From: Rhizobium vallis
GTDB lineage: Bacteria > Pseudomonadota > Alphaproteobacteria > Rhizobiales > Rhizobiaceae
NCBI RefSeq assembly: GCF_003985155.1
Contig: NZ_ML133690.1
Location: 124,001-188,000, forward strand
Reading direction: 5' to 3'
DNA length: 64,000 nt
A model generated the notes under the pieces. The model worked only from the letters and a program-made list of their open reading frames with translations, did not search any database and was not told the origin of the DNA. Position numbers and translations under genes: made by a program. Position 1 is the stretch's first letter. Each line of letters opens with the position of its first letter. Shown here piece after piece: positions 61,952-64,000 of the stretch.

Positions 61952-62393
61952 GGCCAGCTTCTCTGAGGATACGATGGAAATCCCGCAGGACCGCGTCAAC
62001 GTCCCCTGATCTGGCAAACCAGATTGGGGGCGCAATGGCCGGCTCGCTGCCGACAGAGCTGTAATAGCCGCACGCCCGATTGGAGTCAGGATCGAGCACC
62101 ACCTCGAAATATCCGACCGGGCCGCCCGAACTCATGTCGAAGACGTTCGCGGAATAGGCGGACCAATCCTTGTAGTTGGTCTTCGACACGAAGGTCGCGA
62201 TCAGCAGCGGATGGATTTCGGCTATCGTCGCGCGCGCTGGCGGCGTCCAGTAGAGACCGGATATCTCCTCAGCGCGCAGGTGTACGATCGGCGTTTTGGT
62301 CACAGCCGTTGTCCTCAAGCTCTTAGTGAGTGTTCTTATTATGTTCTCTTTGCCGACGGAGTCAACTACGTTGACACGTTGAGCCACGAACAT
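61941..62393 (-). CDS. Hypothetical protein (150 aa)
   Basis: 150 residues, starting at the ATG at 62393, with no strong ribosome binding site. It is a mixed alpha/beta-looking protein with GYFEVVLDPDSNRACGYYSS and DVDAVLRDFHRILREAGH. Not recognised. It is the first gene of the four-gene operon, so the promoter should lie in the 62394-62847 gap. Confidence 0.55.
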   Translation of the reverse strand: MFVAQRVNVVDSVGKENIIRTLTKSLRTTAVTKTPIVHLRAEEISGLYWTPPARATIAEIHPLLIATFVSKTNYKDWSAYSANVFDMSSGGPVGYFEVVLDPDSNRACGYYSSVGSEPAIAPPIWFARSGDVDAVLRDFHRILREAGHVE

Positions 62394-62847
62394 GTTGTCG
62401 ATAGGAAAAGACGGGCGGCCGCAGGCCCCCCGAGCCGCGCCTTATAATTTGAATCCGTTCCGAAACTATCGCCGTAAGACCATCGGTGGTTCGCTAGGTT
62501 AGGGGAATTGAAGACGTGAATGACAGCGTCTATTCGCCGGGGTGCTTTGCAAAGGGGGATCGTGAAGCAGGCGGCAACCAAGCGGGTCCAACCCCGATCC
62601 AAGCGATAGCACCGTTATCGCAAATGCCGTGGACACCCCGTTGGCCATATTCCATGAAGTTGTTGGGCAGCAAGTCCCTGATCATGCCGTGGGGTCTTCA
62701 ATTCGACCGAGGCTTCGCAGAGACTTAATTAAAGACGTGAGGAAATGGCATCTAAGTCAATGAAGTCTTTATTTAAAAATCCTTGACGAACGTTCGCCCC
62801 ATGCTACTCCTTTATGTATGTGATGGCGACGGGCGACGGAGACGGGC
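62394..62847. other. 454-bp divergent intergenic region
   Basis: No convincing gene; a 70-codon open frame at 62516 has no ribosome binding site or family character. It must hold promoters for the minus-strand four-gene operon and for the plus-strand gene at 62848. The 26-bp element at 62711-62736 and several other GTCTTYAATT-type cores (for example near 62696 and 62768) lie in its right half. Confidence 0.5.
62711..62736. promoter_or_regulatory. Shared upstream element, copy 2
   Basis: GGCTTCGCAGAGACTTAATT continuing to AAAGAC at 62736. It matches copy 1 (49991-50017) at both ends with a small indel in the middle, in the same orientation, 12.7 kb away. It is 111 bp before the start of the paralogous pair at 62848. 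Confidence 0.6.
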
Positions 62848-63417
62848 ATGGATGATGAGAAAAATTCGGTAGCGGACATGGCCCTACACGACGTGACGAT
62901 TGAGGAAGTCGAAGCGTTCATCGACGAGCTACCAAACGAGTATAGGTTCCTGGCGATCTTCGTTTACGCGACCGCCGCCCCGCCGGAGGCTGCGGTCAGC
63001 CTCGAGGTTGAGGCCGTAACGAGGCTGTTTGCCAAACTGGGGAACGCCCGCGCGATGCAACGGCTATCCAACGTTCCGAGCCATCCGGACTGGGAGTTGC
63101 TGCTGCCCGTATATATAGCTGGCAGGCGGGCTGACCTCCTCAAGCGCAAAAACATTCCGCCGCGCGATGAACCCCCGCAAGTCTACCTAGATCGCGCAGC
63201 TCGGCCGTTCACATTGGAAAAGGTCAACGGAGCCTTCCTTCGGCTGAGCAGAAAGTTGAATCTGCCGATCCCATTCTCCCTTGAGACGATCGCCCGTGTG
63301 GTCGCTACGCAGTCTATGTTGAGACTGATGGCGATGCCGGAACATCAACCTGACTTCTCTCTGCATTATTGGTCTGTGTGCGGCAGGTTTGAATATGAAA
63401 GGGAGCGACATGTGTGA
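62848..63417 (+). CDS. Hypothetical protein, first of a tandem paralogous pair
   Basis: 189 residues. There is an N-terminal helical part (EVEAFIDELPNEYRFLAIFV), then SLEVEAVTRLFAKLG, LSNVPSHPDWELLLPVYIAG, VYLDRAARPFTLEKVNGAFL and SLETIARVVATQSML. It is clearly homologous to the gene at 63410 over most of its length. No family recognised; the YLDR..RP.TLEKVN segment is faintly like the approach to a recombinase active site but catalytic residues are not seen. gacggg precedes the start region. Confidence 0.68.
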   Translation: MDDEKNSVADMALHDVTIEEVEAFIDELPNEYRFLAIFVYATAAPPEAAVSLEVEAVTRLFAKLGNARAMQRLSNVPSHPDWELLLPVYIAGRRADLLKRKNIPPRDEPPQVYLDRAARPFTLEKVNGAFLRLSRKLNLPIPFSLETIARVVATQSMLRLMAMPEHQPDFSLHYWSVCGRFEYERERHV

Positions 63418-64000
63418 CGACGAGAAACCCTTTCGACACACCAGACTTCGGAGGACTATCGGCTACATCGGTAGAGACGGGCTAGACCTGGAAGAGGTGT
63501 ATGAGGGCGAGGTGGCTTTATGCGAGGTCGACGCTTTCATCCGGTCTTTACCAACAGAGTACCGACAGCTCGCGCTTTTCGTCAGGGCGACTGCAGCCGA
63601 CCCGGAGGTAGCCATCAGCCTCGAGGTGGCGTTCGTAAGGGAGCAGCTTGCTCGACTCGGAGGCTTCCTTACGATGCAAAATCTGTCCAACGTCCCAACG
63701 GACCCACACTGGGAACATCTGTTGCAAATCCAGATCGAAGGAAGGCGGGCCTCGTTTCTTCGGCGCAGGGGAATTCCGGCAGGTGAGGAGCCGACCCGGG
63801 TGTACCTTGACCGCAACGCGCGGCCGATGACGCTGAAAAACGTCAATGCTGCTTTGGCTCGAGCCAGCAAACGAATAAGGCTGGGCGCTCCGATCACTCT
63901 CGAAACTATTGCCGAAGTGGTGACCAGGTCCTCGATGAGGAAGTCGGCTAGCGCTGCTGCCTCAGAGGATGGCTATCTGATGACATCGCTGGATTATTAC
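63410..64000 (+). CDS. Hypothetical protein, second of the tandem pair, cut by window end
   Basis: The frame starts at the ATG at 63410 (ggga upstream), overlaps the previous stop by 8 bp, and stays open to the last base, giving 197 residues with no stop. It mirrors the first paralogue: EVDAFIRSLPTEYRQLALFV, SLEVAFVREQLARLG, LSNVPTDPHWEHLLQIQIEG, VYLDRNARPMTLKNVNAALA and TLETIAEVVTRSSM. It has a longer N-terminus (MCDDEKPFRHTRLRRTIGYI). The overlap indicates an operon; the 3' end is missing. Confidence 0.7.
   Translation, partial: MCDDEKPFRHTRLRRTIGYIGRDGLDLEEVYEGEVALCEVDAFIRSLPTEYRQLALFVRATAADPEVAISLEVAFVREQLARLGGFLTMQNLSNVPTDPHWEHLLQIQIEGRRASFLRRRGIPAGEEPTRVYLDRNARPMTLKNVNAALARASKRIRLGAPITLETIAEVVTRSSMRKSASAAASEDGYLMTSLDYY

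Larger units (their letters stand above)
40731..64000. mobile_element. Genomic island integrated in thyA (right end not seen)
   Basis: The left junction is the point where thyA stops matching, about 40730/40731. To its right the sequence is visibly richer in A/T, with less biased codon use than the chromosome before it, and carries a replacement thymidylate synthase, four recombinase-module genes and many cargo genes of unknown or DNA-linked function (Ku pair, Uma2-type nuclease, YobI-like NTPase). It has no tRNA at the junction and no conjugation or phage structural genes are seen. The island is at least 23 kb long. Confidence 0.88.

Noticed and set aside
40731-64000. Prophage
   Set aside because: No capsid, terminase, tail or lysis genes are visible in the 23 kb seen; the recombinase set and cargo fit an integrating island better.
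62848-64000. Tandem unknown pair as tyrosine recombinases
   Set aside because: A YLDR..RP.TL..VN segment is suggestive, but no HxxR, H or Tyr nucleophile set is found.

Overview
The window looks like chromosomal DNA of a Rhizobium (R. leguminosarum/etli type). The evidence is a permuted two-piece tmRNA whose tag reads ANDNYAEARLAA (the alphaproteobacterial tag), a Rhizobiaceae intergenic palindrome near 34.65 kb, a rhizobial-style flagellin, and GC-rich codon use. There are two zones: ordinary chromosome at 1-40730, and a large integrated genomic island from about 40731 to beyond the right edge.

Chromosome, left to right. The prkA-yeaH-spoVR stress operon (1-4287) comes first, then a GFA protein. 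An SDR and a TetR gene are divergent around two matching palindromic operators. A four-gene minus-strand operon follows (SDR, cupin, FAD amine oxidase, MFS exporter) with a divergent LysR gene. Next come a secreted RidA-like protein and a TetR gene around a double operator, an adenylate cyclase with duplicated membrane hairpins, an RND efflux pair (13.8-18.2 kb), a lone flagellin, an OmpA-like lipoprotein, and a HigBA-type toxin-antitoxin pair. From 21.3 to 29.3 kb lie small regulator/enzyme pairs (DUF2000/AraC, WYL/VOC, NmrA/LysR, an AbrB-type membrane protein, LysR/aldo-keto reductase). A RidA plus polar amino-acid ABC transporter operon (29.4-32.9 kb) and an FAD-linked 2-hydroxyacid dehydrogenase follow. 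Then come a 1235-residue AsmA protein, an RHH protein, a DUF4169 protein, the ClpXP adaptor SspB, the tmRNA gene and thyA. SspB and the tmRNA it serves are neighbours.

Island. Native thyA is cut after codon 175 (Val-Pro) at about 40730. Directly inside the junction is a complete but divergent second thymidylate synthase gene, followed by large recombinase-like genes. The element therefore appears to destroy an important host gene and replace it. Two translationally coupled recombinase operons (1023 + 662 aa; 172 + 580 aa) flank a convergent winged-helix gene. The cargo includes an internally duplicated protein, a Uma2-type nuclease, a zinc-finger-like protein, a DUF6161-type membrane coiled-coil protein, a frameshifted small gene, two tandem Ku genes, a small metallophosphoesterase, a YobI-like P-loop NTPase of about 1214 residues, a four-gene operon of small unknowns, and a tandem pair of paralogous unknowns running off the window. 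A shared 26-27 bp element lies upstream of two of the cargo operons, and the first copy is preceded by three repeats at exactly 24-bp spacing. The right end of the island and the displaced 3' part of thyA are not in the window.

All function names are from reading motifs by eye. No database search was possible.
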